A stretch of DNA of 64,000 bases from the NCBI GenBank assembly GCA_029215795.1, contig JARDYH010000005.1, forward strand, positions 36,028,001 through 36,092,000. The letters run 5' to 3'. The notes under the pieces were generated by a model that was given only the letters and a program-made list of their open reading frames with translations, did no database searches and had not been told where the DNA came from. Origin of the DNA: Anniella stebbinsi. Lineage: Eukaryota > Chordata > Lepidosauria > Squamata > Anniellidae. The position numbers and the translations under genes are program-made. Positions 21,866 through 32,499 of this stretch are shown here, piece after piece (the stretch's first letter is position 1; every line of letters begins with the position of its first letter).

Positions 21866-22408
21866 ATCCATGATCCAGGTCCGGGCCCAATTCAAAGTGC
21901 TGGTACTAACATTTAAAGCCCTAAACGGCTTGGGGCCAGGTTATCTAAAGGAACGCCTCCTCCCATATGTACCTGTCCGGACCCTAAGATCATCTACAGG
22001 GGTCCTTCTCCGTGAGCCCCTGCCAAAGGAAGTGAGGCAGGTGGCCACTAGGAGGAGGGCTTTCTCCGCTGTGGCACCCCAGCTGTGGAATGAGCTCCCC
22101 AGAGAGGTTCGCCTGGCGCCTACTTTGTACTCTTTTCATCGCCAGGTGAAGACCTTTTTATTCTCCCAGTATTTTAACAGTTAAATTAACTCAATTTTAA
22201 TCCTTGCTGTTTTAAATTTGTATTTTAATCTGTATTAATTCCTGCTGCTTGGTTTTATTCTGGTTGTGTTTTTATATTGTATGTTATTCTGTGTTTTTAG
22301 ATTGTGGCTTGTTTTATATTTTTAAAATGATTTCATGGTTTTAATTTTTGTGAACCGCCCAGAGAGCTTCGGCTATGGGGCGGTATAAAAATGCAATAAA
22401 TAAATAAA
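21866..22408 (+). mobile_element. L2 LINE, 3' part with C-terminal RT remnant
   Basis: The 21870-22184 frame (about 104 codons) carries the C-terminal signature of L2 reverse transcriptase: 'FKVLVLTFKALNGLGPGYL', 'RSSTGVLLREP', 'RRRAFSAVAPQLWNELP' and 'FHRQVKTFLFS'. It is followed by a 3'UTR with 'gtgaaccgcccagagagctt' and 'cggctatggggcggtataaa', and an (AAAT)n tail. All upstream coding sequence (endonuclease, polymerase core) is absent. The copy is therefore 5'-truncated and inactive, though this last segment is still open. Confidence 0.85.
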
Positions 22409-23800
22409 TAAATGTAAAGGGTGTGCTATAAAACAGCTTAAAGATGCTCTGGGTCTTGACCACCTTCCAGTTGCATGGATCCAACCCTTCCCACAACGCT
22501 CTGATAAGGTGACTCTGTGCATTTATTAATCAAGGAGAAGGGAAATTAGAGTCCAGGCCTGACACCTCTGCACTGAGCAGAGGATTTTCAATTCACTCTG
22601 ACATCCTGAAAGACTAGATATGTGCTCTGAATACCCACAGGTGGGTCTGATCTTTAAGCTCACCAGAGACAAACAGCAAAAAAGGTTCACGTGATACCAA
22701 AATAAAGGCTTGTTCCACTGAAGCTAGAATTCTGGAGTGAACCTGAAAGGGATCAGATTATGAACAAAGTTTTTGAAGCAAAAATCCTCCAGTTTCCCTA
22801 ATCTTTTCAGCCCCTATTACAGGGCTGTGCTCTGAATATACCCCGAGGAAACTTCACATCAGAATGCAGCTCATGAACATACAATGATGATCTTCTCTCT
22901 CCTGTCTTTCCTGGACTCATTTCTCTCTCCTCTGTTCATCTGCTTTAAATGTGCCCCATTTCACCCTGTCGCCTTCCCGCCTTCTCTTCATATTTTTCTT
23001 TTCTGATCTAACCTCTCTCCCCATCTCCTGCTTCCATTTTTAGCTAACCATGTATCTTCCTTCCTATCCAGCATAAAGCTCTTCCTGCCTTCTTCAGAAT
23101 CCTGCCCCTTTCTTTGTTATACATTACTGCCCTGTTAGCTGGCTGAGAGGGAGGGAGGGGTTGACAGCCATGGTGTGAAGGTGGGAGTAACTTCTACTCC
23201 CAACTCAACAAATCCACAGCAGAGTTCAACTTAATGAGTCTTTCCATATTCACAATTGAAACTGTGAAATTATCTGAGCATTCAATTGCCTAATTCACCA
23301 TGGACTTCCCAGGCAGCTTAACGGCAACAAATCGTTGCATTCAATTTAACTTTTTGTACACCACCCTGGGAACCTGTTGATGTGTGAGGTATACATTCTT
23401 TAAATTAACAACAACAAAACAACAATAACAACAACATTACCAACACTCTCAATTATTCAAATTTCTCAAAAATGTCCAGATAATCAGATGACATTTTTCA
23501 TTGTCTTGTCTTTGTCAGAAGAAACAAGATCCAGCTTTGAGTTTTTAACCTTTTGAGTTTGAACTAAGGGCTGCTTTGCACAATTTTTGTGCTGACTTTG
23601 CTTCTGAGTGGTGCTCCCAGCATGCAGAGGCAATTGGCAAGCATGCAAAACATGAAAATGGGCTTAACAACGAAAGCAGCCAGGTTTTTCAGTAGTGCCC
23701 TAAATGGGAGCAACACTGGTGAAGAAGGAAGTGTGATCACATCAAATTGTAAGTTCACCTCTCTGTGTGGTGGAAGCACCGTGACCAGAGAGAGTCACTG
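22409..23800. other. Unclassified DNA
   Basis: Pyrimidine-rich stretches near 22890-23100 and an (AAC)n-like run near 23405-23440. No gene recognised. Confidence 0.35.
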
Positions 23801-24115
23801 GGTGGCCATGAATGCAATGCCATTAGAGCAGGATGGGCACTCATGCATCATCAAAGACGAGGAAATACATAATCAAAGAAGACAAAAGAGGACACTGATT
23901 TGCATAACATTTGCATATGCTAATTTACATATGGCAAAAAAGGCATGCATCACCCAAAAAAGGATCAAAAGAGGCTACCAATTTGCATATGCAAATTTAT
24001 ATGCATAGGTGTAAATTTATATGCATAGGTGTAAATTTAGAAGTATGGACGTGCATGCATGCACACAAAATATGTAAGTCAGCACTGATATACTTAATAG
24101 AACTCTATTCATATT

Positions 24116-24138
24116 CACACACACACACACACACACAC
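24116..24138. repeat. (CA)n microsatellite
   Basis: About 11 CA units directly before the MITE at 24140. Confidence 0.9.
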
Positions 24139-24139
24139 T

Positions 24140-24365
24140 GGCTCAATTCGGACAACACGATAGTCAATGGTGGGGTAATAAACAACTTTACAGTTGTTCA
24201 TCTAGGGGGTACTCCCCACACAACATGGTAATAAATAATCAACTGTGGTGTGGATTAGGATCAGCACTGAGTTGACTATGGCAGCATTCGGACGACACAA
24301 TAGTCAAAACAACTGACGATTGTTTCCCCCACCCCAGTTGTTTATTGTGTCGTCTGAATTGAGCC
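24140..24365. mobile_element. MITE with GGCTCAATTC ends
   Basis: Terminal inverted repeats: 'ggctcaattcggacaacacg' on the left, 'gtgtcgtctgaattgagcc' on the right. Subterminal copies of 'attcggacgacacaatagtc' lie near 24285. It is the same end family as 15675-16643. There is no reading frame, so it is non-autonomous. Confidence 0.6.
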
Positions 24366-24803
24366 TATATGTCACCATAGTGGAGAAGACTCTCAACAGG
24401 AGGCCTGTCTGTCTGCTCCATCTGCTGTCCAGGGGCTCACTGCTGATAGGCAACTTTATGGCCCCTGCTGGCTTTTCCTTCTTAGTTTTTTTTTTGTTTT
24501 AAACCAGGCTTGGATTGGAGCTTCTTCAAATAGAGGATGCCTTCAAACAGAGAGCTGTCCTTTGCCAGCTCTCTAGAGGACTGTTCTCTGTAAAGCAGGG
24601 CACTTGGCTCCTGAAACTCAGCACAGTGAGCATGCAAAACTTGCAGTTCACAGTCCAAGCCAGGGCTGGCCTGAGACATTTTTGCATTTCAAATGAAAAG
24701 CCAAATTACATTTTTCAAAACAAAACCTAGACATTCAGGTTGGACACAAAGAAACACTACCTCTTCTAGAATTTGTTGCTGTTGAATGACTACTTCTTAT
24801 CAC

Positions 24804-24830
24804 ATAATAATAATAATAATAATAATAATA

Positions 24831-24863
<33 letters not shown>
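24804..24863. repeat. Head-to-head (TAA)n/(TTA)n microsatellite
   Basis: About 8-9 TAA units pass directly into about 11 TTA units, giving a self-complementary array able to fold into a hairpin. Confidence 0.9.
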
Positions 24864-25060
24864 TCTTACCCGCTTCTCCCTCTGGATCGAGGCGGGGAAC
24901 AACATTAAAAACACATGATATAAAATACATAAAACTGATTAAAACATATAAAAACTACTACATTGTTAAAGTACCAATAAAACTCCTAAAATTCAACTGG
25001 GTAGGCCTGCCGGAAGAGATCAGTCTTTATAGCTTTAAGAAGCAGCCAGTGTGCCTTTAG
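24864..25060 (-). mobile_element. LINE 3' fragment, antisense
   Basis: 'cttacccgcttctccctctg', 'gatcgaggcggggaacaaca', then 'ttcaactgggtaggcctgcc' and 'ggaagagatcagtctttata' read, on the minus strand, as the end of an L2-like reverse-transcriptase frame with its 3'UTR. Frame broken. Confidence 0.45.
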
Positions 25061-25064
25061 GATG

Positions 25065-25625
25065 GACTATTGTGGCTGCCACTTGAATGCAAGCCATTAG
25101 AGCAGGATGGGCACTTGTGCTTCAGCAAAAGAGAAGAAACACATCATCAAAGAAGAAGACAGAAAAGGACATGGATTTGCCTAACGTTTGCATAAGCTAA
25201 TTTACATGTGTAGATGCAAATTTCTTTACTTATTTCATTTCTATACCACCGAATAGCCGAAGCTCTCTGGGTGGTTCAAAAAAATTAAAACCACAAGGTA
25301 TAGCATAAAATATAAAATATGGGAGCTCAGGAATTTAGAAATCATCCCTATGATTTAAATAGAAATACAATACATCTCAACAGAGTGTAGAAGACAGTGA
25401 CCAGGTGTGTGCCTGCCTGCTGTCCAAATGCTAAGTGTTGATGGGCAACTTCAAGGGCCCTCTCTTTCTTTATGACATTTCTATACAACCCAATAGTCAA
25501 AGCTCTCTGGGCAGTTCACAACACCACTGGTTCGTTATCTTTCAACAAGACCTTTCTTGCACAGACCTTCAAAGTGAGGACTATCCTCTCTAAAGTAGGA
25601 CACATAGCCACCTTACATTAGAGAA
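25065..25625 (+). repeat. Dispersed repeat, copy 3
   Basis: It has modules 'gccattagagcaggatgggc', 'cacatcatcaaagaagaaga', 'gtttgcataagctaatttac', 'gtagaagacagtgaccaggt', 'tgatgggcaacttcaagggc' and 'taaagtaggacacatagcca', as in the copy at 23805-24620. Antisense L2 3'UTR pieces ('gccgaagctctctgggtggt', 25255; 'aaagctctctgggcagttca', 25499) lie inside, so it is a mosaic. Confidence 0.45.
25225..25312 (-). mobile_element. L2 LINE 3' end, antisense
   Basis: 'ttctataccaccgaatagcc' followed by 'gaagctctctgggtggttca' is the reverse complement of the L2 3'UTR seen at 22340-22395. Confidence 0.6.
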
Positions 25626-26390
25626 GCATAAATGTGCATTGTTTCATTGGCAACAACCAACGCCACCAGATATGATGCAGTGGGATATGCTGTGCAGTAC
25701 AGGATGTGGCAGGAAAAGGGCAGGCCTCATCAAGACACCTCCCTCAAGACATTCCATCCACCACACACAAACTACATTGGGCACAGTTCTAACTGCCTAA
25801 TTTGGGGTGGAAATATTTACCCCAGAATTGTAATACTTGGAAGGCCTCATAGCAGGACACATGTGTCCCATCTGCCAAAGCGATAACAGCATGAAGCCCA
25901 AGAGTGAACCATTACAATGATGTGTCTCTGTGGGACCAGAGTTTTAGGTCATCATTTGTAATTGGCACGCATACCATTTAGTGTTTGCTATTTCGGGCAC
26001 TTAATGAGCAACCCTGTAAAATATACCATTTGTCTGAAATCCTAGTGGCTTAAATATCAAAATAATGAAGTCATGAATTACAAATTGCAAAGTCATGAAT
26101 TAAAGAACGACCTAAGATGCTAGTTATCTGTGGTGACGGGAATTCAGATCTGAACAGGGACCAAAACAAGGAACACTGTGGGGCCAAGGGACGCTGGGTG
26201 ATGAAGACTCTCACACATGCACAGTTGCTACCACATCTCTAGTAGAGAAATGTTGCCTTTGCTCATCTCATGCATTGTTTCATTTCCATTTGTTTTAACA
26301 CACATTGCCTAATACGGAGTTTGAGCTATTATTGCACTCAAGGTCACCATTAAGGGTAGGTATGATCGGGCACCTGACAAAGAACCCACA
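25626..26390. other. Unclassified DNA
   Basis: No gene or repeat recognised. Confidence 0.3.
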
Positions 26391-26394
26391 CCTC

Positions 26395-26550
26395 AGCAGG
26401 ACCCCACTGAAAAGAATCCCCTGGGCATGACCTGGGCAGCTGGGCAGCCATCTGTCAGGTATGCTTTAAGATGGATTCCTACATTCAGCAGAGAGTTGGA
26501 ATCAATGGCCTTATAGGCCCCTTCCAACTCTACAATTCTATGATTCTTTA
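26395..26550 (+). mobile_element. CR1 LINE 3' terminus
   Basis: 'gcagccatctgtcaggtatg', 'aatggccttataggcccctt' and 'ccaactctacaattctatga' followed by 'ttc' is the CR1 3' end, finishing in the ATTCTATGA motif typical of that clade. Related copies are at 55585-56165 and 57352-57514. Confidence 0.7.
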
Positions 26551-26559
26551 CCACTAACT

Positions 26560-27400
26560 TGCGTGTTCGCCTGCCTCTCGCTCGGGCCCAGAGCATGATG
26601 GTGGTGAGGAGAAGGAGCAGTAGATGCCATTGCCCAGTTATTCACTTGCTCTCTACCTATCAAGCAAGCAAATGGTAGCAATAATGAGAAAGAGGATGAG
26701 AAGCAATAGCAGCTGGCAAGAAGGTAGACTCATTGAGGAAGACGGCCCGTTGAAGGAGAGGGCCCATTGAGGGTGTCCTGCCCAAGGACCCTCCAAAACA
26801 CTGACTGCACTGGTGGCAACAACAAATATCCAGTCCAGCAGCAGATTTTAAACTCTCTGGATAATTCACACATACATTTTAGCACATCCATGAGTAGACT
26901 TGCACCGACTTCCACTTGTTGGTATGCAGTTGTTCCACAGCAAGTCCAGTTCACAGCTTGACATGATTTCAGAAACTTCACAAGTAATGCTTTTACAAGG
27001 TCAATTCTCCGTGGCAAGATTTACAGCCAGATTTTTCACCGGGCACACACATTTTACCATCAACCACTAATGTGATTCCAAGACGTTTTAGCCATAGTGT
27101 GCTATAATTTAAAATATGGCTGGCTGTACAGTGATATGGGCATGCAATAGAGCAGTGATCAGTTGGTGGAGAAAATAATATAACACTTGCTCTAATAGAT
27201 ACCTCTTCCTGAAGGTAGTATGTATCCCCTAATTCAGGCTTAGTGTTACAGTCACCTCTTCCACTACTGGAAGCACTGTATGACAGATCATGAGTATGCT
27301 TGCATATTGCACATACCAAAAATGGATTGTTTGACTGAATGAATCTTACACCATACCAGCTTGGAGTGGGTAAAAATGTTGTTTAAAATGGCAAGAAAAT
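26560..27400 (-). other. Unidentified segment with two minus-strand open frames
   Basis: Two minus-strand open frames (about 26993-27319 and 26730-27017) overlap in different phases. The upstream one is unusually cysteine-rich. Composition and cysteine spacing make a decayed coding sequence possible, perhaps from a transposon, but I recognise no family. It may equally be chance. Confidence 0.2.
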
Positions 27401-27429
27401 AAAATACCATAGATTTAGGAAGGAACCTT

Positions 27430-27525
27430 CCACCTTTTTTATTATGTGTTTTTTATGGATTGTTTTGAGCTGCCCTGGAGTTATCAAATTAAAGGGCAGC
27501 ATACAAATAGCTGAAATAAATAAAT
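27430..27525 (+). mobile_element. LINE 3' tail
   Basis: 'ggattgttttgagctgccct', 'attaaagggcagcatacaaa' and 'aataaataaat' match the general 3' end pattern of L2/CR1-group LINEs. Confidence 0.45.
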
Positions 27526-27599
27526 TTGCCAGTCCCTAACATTCCAAAATGTGTGACCCAGAATCTGAACACAGGATGGGGCAATACAGATGGGGTGGG

Positions 27600-27905
27600 G
27601 CTATGTAGGTAACAGAAATCTGTGGAACTCACTGCCACATGATTTGGTGAGGGCCACCAAGTGAGACAGCTTTAAAGGGGGATTAGACAAAATCAAGGAG
27701 GATAAGGCTACTGTCATGATAATGGCTTTATATTACTTCCAGGAGCAACGGTTGCCATGCCTTTGAATACTTGTCCCTGGAGAACAATAGTAGGAAAGGC
27801 TATTGCCTGCATGTCCTGCTTGTGGGCTTCCCAGAGGCATCTGGTTGGCCACTGTCGAAAACAGGAGGCTGGTTCTTCTTATGTTCTTATGGATTCTACA
27901 TGGCT
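27600..27905 (+). mobile_element. CR1-type LINE 3' end, second subfamily
   Basis: 'tctgtggaactcactgccac', 'aaagggggattagacaaaat', 'aaggaggataaggctactg', 'ctattgcctgcatgtcctgc', 'ctggttggccactgtcgaaa' and 'ttcttcttatgttcttatg' form the recognisable 3' region of a CR1 subfamily. Frame disrupted. Confidence 0.65.
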
Positions 27906-28401
27906 ACAGTCACCAGGGACAAGGAGGAGTGTAGTTCTTGTGCCCAGAAAAAGTAAAGTGCTGCACTAAAAGACACTCTTGTGTTGTCCTCCCTCCATGC
28001 ATATCTCTCCCCCGTCATGACAATTTTTGCTCATTTATTATGTACAACAGTTAGTTCCCAAACATTTTGTCACATCCAAGTGTGACCAAGAAATAGAAGC
28101 TCAGGTAGGATTGTGCAGATAGAAACAGGCTGGATTACCAAAGGCTGGAATCACCAGGGGCAGCAAAGGGTTTGCTCCTACCTAATGGTGTGTCAGAGTG
28201 CACCCTTTATTTTTTTACTGTCCACATAAATGGCAGCCTTATGGCTGCCCTATAGTCCTATCTAGTCCTATAAAACACTGCACTTGGGAGACAACTTTCT
28301 GGTGGAGGAGCAAAGTCTCCTGGCCACCCGCAACAGGCAACACCATAGAGGGATGTGATGTGCAGAGGGATGCACAATACCCCCCGCCCCATCTCTTACA
28401 G
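27906..28401. other. Unclassified DNA
   Basis: No gene or repeat recognised between the CR1 end and the solo LTR. Confidence 0.3.
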
Positions 28402-28406
28402 GTGTC

Positions 28407-29580
28407 TGTCGTGTTTCCTTGCCCTCCCGCTGAAGTGTGAGACAATAAAGAAGTCTGCCAAGTAATCCACAAAGATTTATTCAGTAAATAAACATCCCAT
28501 TGTACCTCAAGAGTTTAAAGCCTAGGAACTTTCTTCTTGGCTAAACTAAGAAAGACAATTGTTCTTTCAAGAAAAGGGAAGAAGGTGTTTCCCCTGAGGC
28601 CCTTTCACTTCAAGGAGAATTTCTTGGAAGAAGCCTTTGGTGAGAGCCTAGTAGCGCTGACCACTAGGGATGTGCATCGGATCGGGTCCGATCCACGATC
28701 CGGAGCCGATCCGACCGAAATTGGATAAAATTATCCAATTCCAGCTTCTGGATCGTCCGATCTGATCTGAACCGGTCCGAAAGGACCCAATCCAGTTCGG
28801 ATAAGATCGGAGGATCAGACCTCCTACCCCCCCTCACGCTCCTTACCTGCCGGGGCCATCTGCTCGCATCTGCTGCCCCCTTCTACTGAGAAATAGGCTT
28901 CACGGCCTGCCTCTCAGTAGCGTGCCGGGTGATGACGTCACCCGGCGCTACTGGGAGGCAGGCCACAAAGCCTGTTTCTCAGTAGAAGGGGCAGAGGATG
29001 CCAGCAGATGGCCCCGGCAGGTAAGGAGCATGAGTGGGTGTGACAGGGAGGGGGAGTTAGGCCCCCACTCACCCACCCACCACCATGTTTTCCATATAGG
29101 CTAGCCTATGGCGAAAACACCAAAAATGACAGCCGATCCGAAAATCAGACGTCTAATTTTCAGATCGGGATTGGGTCCGATATGAGGAACCTCTGATTTT
29201 GTCCGAACTGATCCAAGACAACATCGGAGGTCCCAATCCGATCCGGGGGGTCCGTGCACATCCCTACTGACCACCCCTTGCCTACTTTTAGCTCCGCCCA
29301 TTTGAACCTATGGCAGACCCTGGGATCAGCCACCTCTGAAGTTCCCTCCCCGTCGGAGGATTCCTGAATTCCCATAGACTGCAAGTTGTTAATGTTTTCA
29401 CTGATAAGATCTGGTGAGGATTCCTCGCTGGTAGGTGAAGAGCCTGGGAGAATCACCTCTTCCACTTGCTGTGTAACCTGGGAAGTTTCTAGTTCTGTTT
29501 CTTCAGCTTCAGAATCTGATTCTGATTGATAGCCTGAAACGCCTTCCCCCACACCAAGGGGAAGAGGTCTGGTCATGACC
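28407..29580 (-). mobile_element. Solo LTR, split by a hAT-type insertion
   Basis: The unit begins TGTCGTG and ends CATGACC on the + strand, an inverted end pair close to the TG...CA rule (one end mutated). It is flanked by the 5-bp direct repeat GTGTC (28402-28406 and 29581-29585). On the minus strand an AATAAA signal lies about 80 bp before the 3' end (near 28488), as expected of R/U5. Without the 610 bp of later insertion the LTR is about 564 bp. An acidic, Ser/Glu-rich stretch of open frame lies on the minus strand at about 29276-29570. No internal retroviral genes are present in the window, so this is a relic of LTR-LTR recombination. I cannot tell Gypsy-type from retroviral. Confidence 0.6.
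28665..29266. mobile_element. hAT-type foldback element, 602 bp, 8-bp target duplication
   Basis: Terminal inverted repeat TAGGGATGTGCA / TGCACATCCCTA. The exact 8-bp direct repeat CTGACCAC lies at 28657-28664 and 29267-29274, the duplication length of hAT transposons. The body is a large imperfect palindrome centred near TGACGTCA (28933-28940). Its arms share 'ttctactgagaaataggctt' / 'agcctgtttctcagtagaag' and 'gatctgctcgcatctg'-like pieces. Outer parts repeat 'gatccgatc'. No transposase frame is present. Confidence 0.85.
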
Positions 29581-29585
29581 GTGTC

Positions 29586-29816
29586 CTTGCAATATACATA
29601 GTCTCCACAAAACATATACATTCCATCTATTATAATGATGGGCATTTGGCTAGTGGCTTTATAAAGCTTAAAGCAGCCCTGAGTTTTCCCCTTCTCCAGC
29701 AGAGAAAAATGTTTTGATCCACATACCAGTGCAGCTGACTATTATTAACATGCACAAAGACAAGATACTAGAGGGCACAGTGGAGGGAGACTAGGAATGG
29801 GAACTATGAAATAAAT
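29586..29816. other. Unclassified DNA
   Basis: Short spacer between the solo LTR and the next SINE; nothing recognised. Confidence 0.3.
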
Positions 29817-29993
29817 GAAGCTGCCTTATAGAAGGGTTAGTCAGATCTATTTTAACTGGAAATGGCTCTTTATGGGTTCTCCCAGCCCAGCTACCCAAGA
29901 CCCTTTTAACTGGAGATGCCAGAGTTGGAACTTAAATCCTTCCTTTTGCATGCAAAGCATGTACTCTACTAAGGAGTTTGGCTATGATCCTTC
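29817..29993 (-). mobile_element. tRNA-derived SINE, antisense
   Basis: 'gaagctgccttatag' at the left is the antisense tail. At the right, 'ttttgcatgcaaagcatgta' and 'ctctactaaggagtttggct' are the antisense B-to-A-box head. Middle motifs are diverged. Confidence 0.55.
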
Positions 29994-31645
29994 CCCCTCG
30001 AATAAATAATTCAATTAATTATATTAAGTCCAGTAAAATATTTCCCCTTCCCAAAGTAGAAGTTTGCTCTCTAGTGGTCAGGTTCTGGCTCAAACTCATA
30101 ATAACAGATTCTTGAAGTCTTTCTACATCCCCGCTCTAAAACAGAGAAGGGTAATACTTCTTTCTCTTAGCACCAAATTCGATGTTGCATTAATAGTGTG
30201 AACACTCATGACCACCCATTTTTTTTCAACTGCATGAGTCTTGCTTTTGTGCATATACGATATGTACAATGAATGCATACTAGCAATTAACTTTGTGTTC
30301 CCTGGCAAGTGTCTGATCATGGGTCTCATGAGGAGTGCCTGTACAATGTTGTGTCCCTTGATGTCACCTGCTCCTCACCTAAAATGTGTTTTTAAACTTT
30401 CTGAAAAGGGAACATATGTTCACTAGCACTATATAATACTCTTCCTTCCAAAACCAAAGGTAGTCATGTTGGCTGTAAGCAAAGTTACAAAAACTGTATT
30501 AGCGTAATACCTTTATAACAGGGGTGGGGAACCTCAGTCCTGGGGACCATATCCAGTCCTCAAATGGCCATGCCCCCTTCCTCTGACCCCACTCCCTTTC
30601 CCCCAACCACTGATCATTTGGTAGTTACCCAGGTTTTGTGCAGTTTTTCCCCCATTTCGAAATATTGAAATGTCTCTCTTCTGGCTTAATTACTGATAGT
30701 GAGAGCTTTCAAACAAATATGCTGGATTTTCATTTTTTTACCCCCACTCCTTTCACCCTGTCATCTTTGCCTTCTGTCCCACTCACCACTGGAATGCAGA
30801 CCAACCACAAGAGCTTATCCAAAATTAAATTCAGTTCTTGGTCTGAAAGATATTCTCCATCCCTGCTTTGTTAGGTCAACCAAAAAACCCACACATACAA
30901 AATGTGCAAGCTTATGACTTCAGCATCCTCAGCTTGTTTTCCTCTCTCTCTTCCCCCAACCCCCACTTGCTTTTTGTAACATTTTGCCTGATGAAGAGAT
31001 CTCTAGATCTTGAAAGCTTGCACATTTTTGTGTGATCTTTTGGTTGGCCTAATAAAAGTATTATACTAAAATGGGTTTTGGAACGATACTTCCTTGTAAT
31101 GGAAGGGAGCCAGGCAACCTAACCTTATGGTCAGGGGCTGGCATCACATGAGGCAGCCATTAAAACAAAAGAAAAATGCTAAGAGGTGTGTGCTTGAACA
31201 CTGAAGAGGTTAAGTGCAGAACCTCACACAAAACAGGAGAAAGAAACTGGTGAAAAACAAATAAAAACTGGTGGGCCACACAAACGGGTGTAAGGGAGAA
31301 ATACATAACATGTCACACAAGGTTGTCAAGTGCATTACGTCAAGGCATTCAAATGAGGGCATGCAAGAATCTATGGAGAATGTGCATGCAACAAAGAAGG
31401 TGGTCACATGATGAGTGCAGGCCTTTGCACTCCGCTCCCCTTTCCCATCCCACCACCAAGCTAGGTTGAGCCACGGCGTGGTACATGTGGGCTGAATTGT
31501 GAGCTGGACACGCTTCTCTGCATGCCAACCCATGCACTGATCCTCCAATTTGTTTCAGATGTAATGAAAGCGGCATGTTCTTCCTTGGGTGTCAGTCTCC
31601 CAATCTATGAAATGGGGTTGTAAGATATTGGTGGTTTGTGTGTGG

Positions 31646-31650
<5 letters not shown>
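29994..31650. other. Mostly unclassified DNA with repeat traces
   Basis: At 30523 'ggggtggggaacctcagtcc' resembles a hAT-type terminal sequence. Around 30985-31070 'tgatgaagagatctctagat', 'cttgaaagcttgcacatttt' and 'ttggttggcctaataaaag' resemble a common interspersed repeat that I cannot name. No gene is seen. Confidence 0.3.
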
Positions 31651-31701
<51 letters not shown>

Positions 31702-31702
31702 A
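31651..31702. repeat. Compound microsatellite (GT)n(GA)n
   Basis: A run of GT units passes directly into a run of GA units. A second, independent array with the same composition is at about 44431-44480. Confidence 0.9.
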
Positions 31703-31769
31703 CCTCTGAGCTTTGGACATAGACAGGGGAGCTAGTAACTGCAAACCCTGTTTGTGTTTCTTATGTGGA

Positions 31770-32420
31770 AAACAACGCCATTCTCAGAGACGTCTACCCT
31801 CCTCCCTGGCCTCTTGGTCAAAGGGAAGGCTCCCTATGGCCAGCTGAGCTGGCGTTGGCCTTTCGTTTGAGGACTCTGGGTGCCTGCCACATCCCAATGA
31901 CCCCCGGGCTCTTCCTGCTAATTAACATGGGTTCCAGAGGCCTTTTCCCCTCCCTTGTTTCCTTCCCTCTAATTAATCTGCTGTTGCTGCTCATTAGGAT
32001 CAGCCTGCAGAGCGTGCTTGGGATGCAACCCCTCTGGTGGCCCCTGGGCTAAAAAGGCAACAACTCCAGTGGCTGGTCAAAGAGTCCCCTCCGTCCCCCC
32101 CAGATGCAACAGAGCAGGGGAGGAGGGGGAATCGCAAATCGTCTTTAGCCAAGGTGGAGCTGAAGATCAGAGAATCGATCCTGTGACAATCCCCTAGAAT
32201 ATATTCTGCTCAGTTGTTGTGCAGAGGAAAGGGGGGAGGGCGTGCAATTTGCTGCACAAACATCGCTGGCCGCGTGTGTGCGGTTTTTTTTTCTTTTAAG
32301 AATTGCATTGATCCTAGTGCATAAAGCACCCATAAATCCATCTAATATCCTGGTTTGATTGATTATTGCCCTTTGAAAAGACTCTGTCCAAGACTGCAAA
32401 TTTTAAAATGATACTAGTAA
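31770..32420. promoter_or_regulatory. Candidate distal regulatory block
   Basis: About 5 kb upstream of C1QL4 and free of recognisable transposons. Homeodomain core motifs cluster: 'ctgctaattaacatgggt' (31915), 'ccctctaattaatctgctg' (31967) and 'tgctcattaggatcag' (31987). A 'ttgattgattattgccc' element lies at about 32356. The absence of repeats and motif density suggest conserved non-coding DNA. Inference only; no alignment was possible. Confidence 0.3.
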
Positions 32421-32446
32421 ATTACACATACCATTGGAAAGGTGTG

Positions 32447-32463
32447 TGTTGGGGGGGGGGGGG
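32447..32463. repeat. G homopolymer run
   Basis: About 17 consecutive G interrupted only by the local context 'gtgtgttggg...ggaac'. Confidence 0.9.
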
Positions 32464-32499
32464 GAACAGAGCTGCTTTGGTGGGATAACAAGCAGCGCC

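Larger units (their letters stand above)
23805..24620 (+). repeat. Dispersed repeat, copy 2, split by a MITE
   Basis: The left part (23805-about 24010) has 'ccattagagcaggatgggca', 'tcatcaaagacgaggaaata' and 'catttgcatatgctaattta'. The right part (24366-24620) has 'tgctgtccaggggctcactg', 'ccaggcttggattggagctt' and 'cttcaaatagaggatgcctt'. A CA microsatellite and the element at 24140-24365 lie between the parts. The same modules recur in order at 25065-25625. Confidence 0.5.

Noticed and set aside
26800..26850. 'ggtggcaacaacaaatatcc' as a piece of C1QL4 exon 2
   Set aside because: It lies upstream of exon 1, only a few codons resemble the exon, and the frame does not continue.
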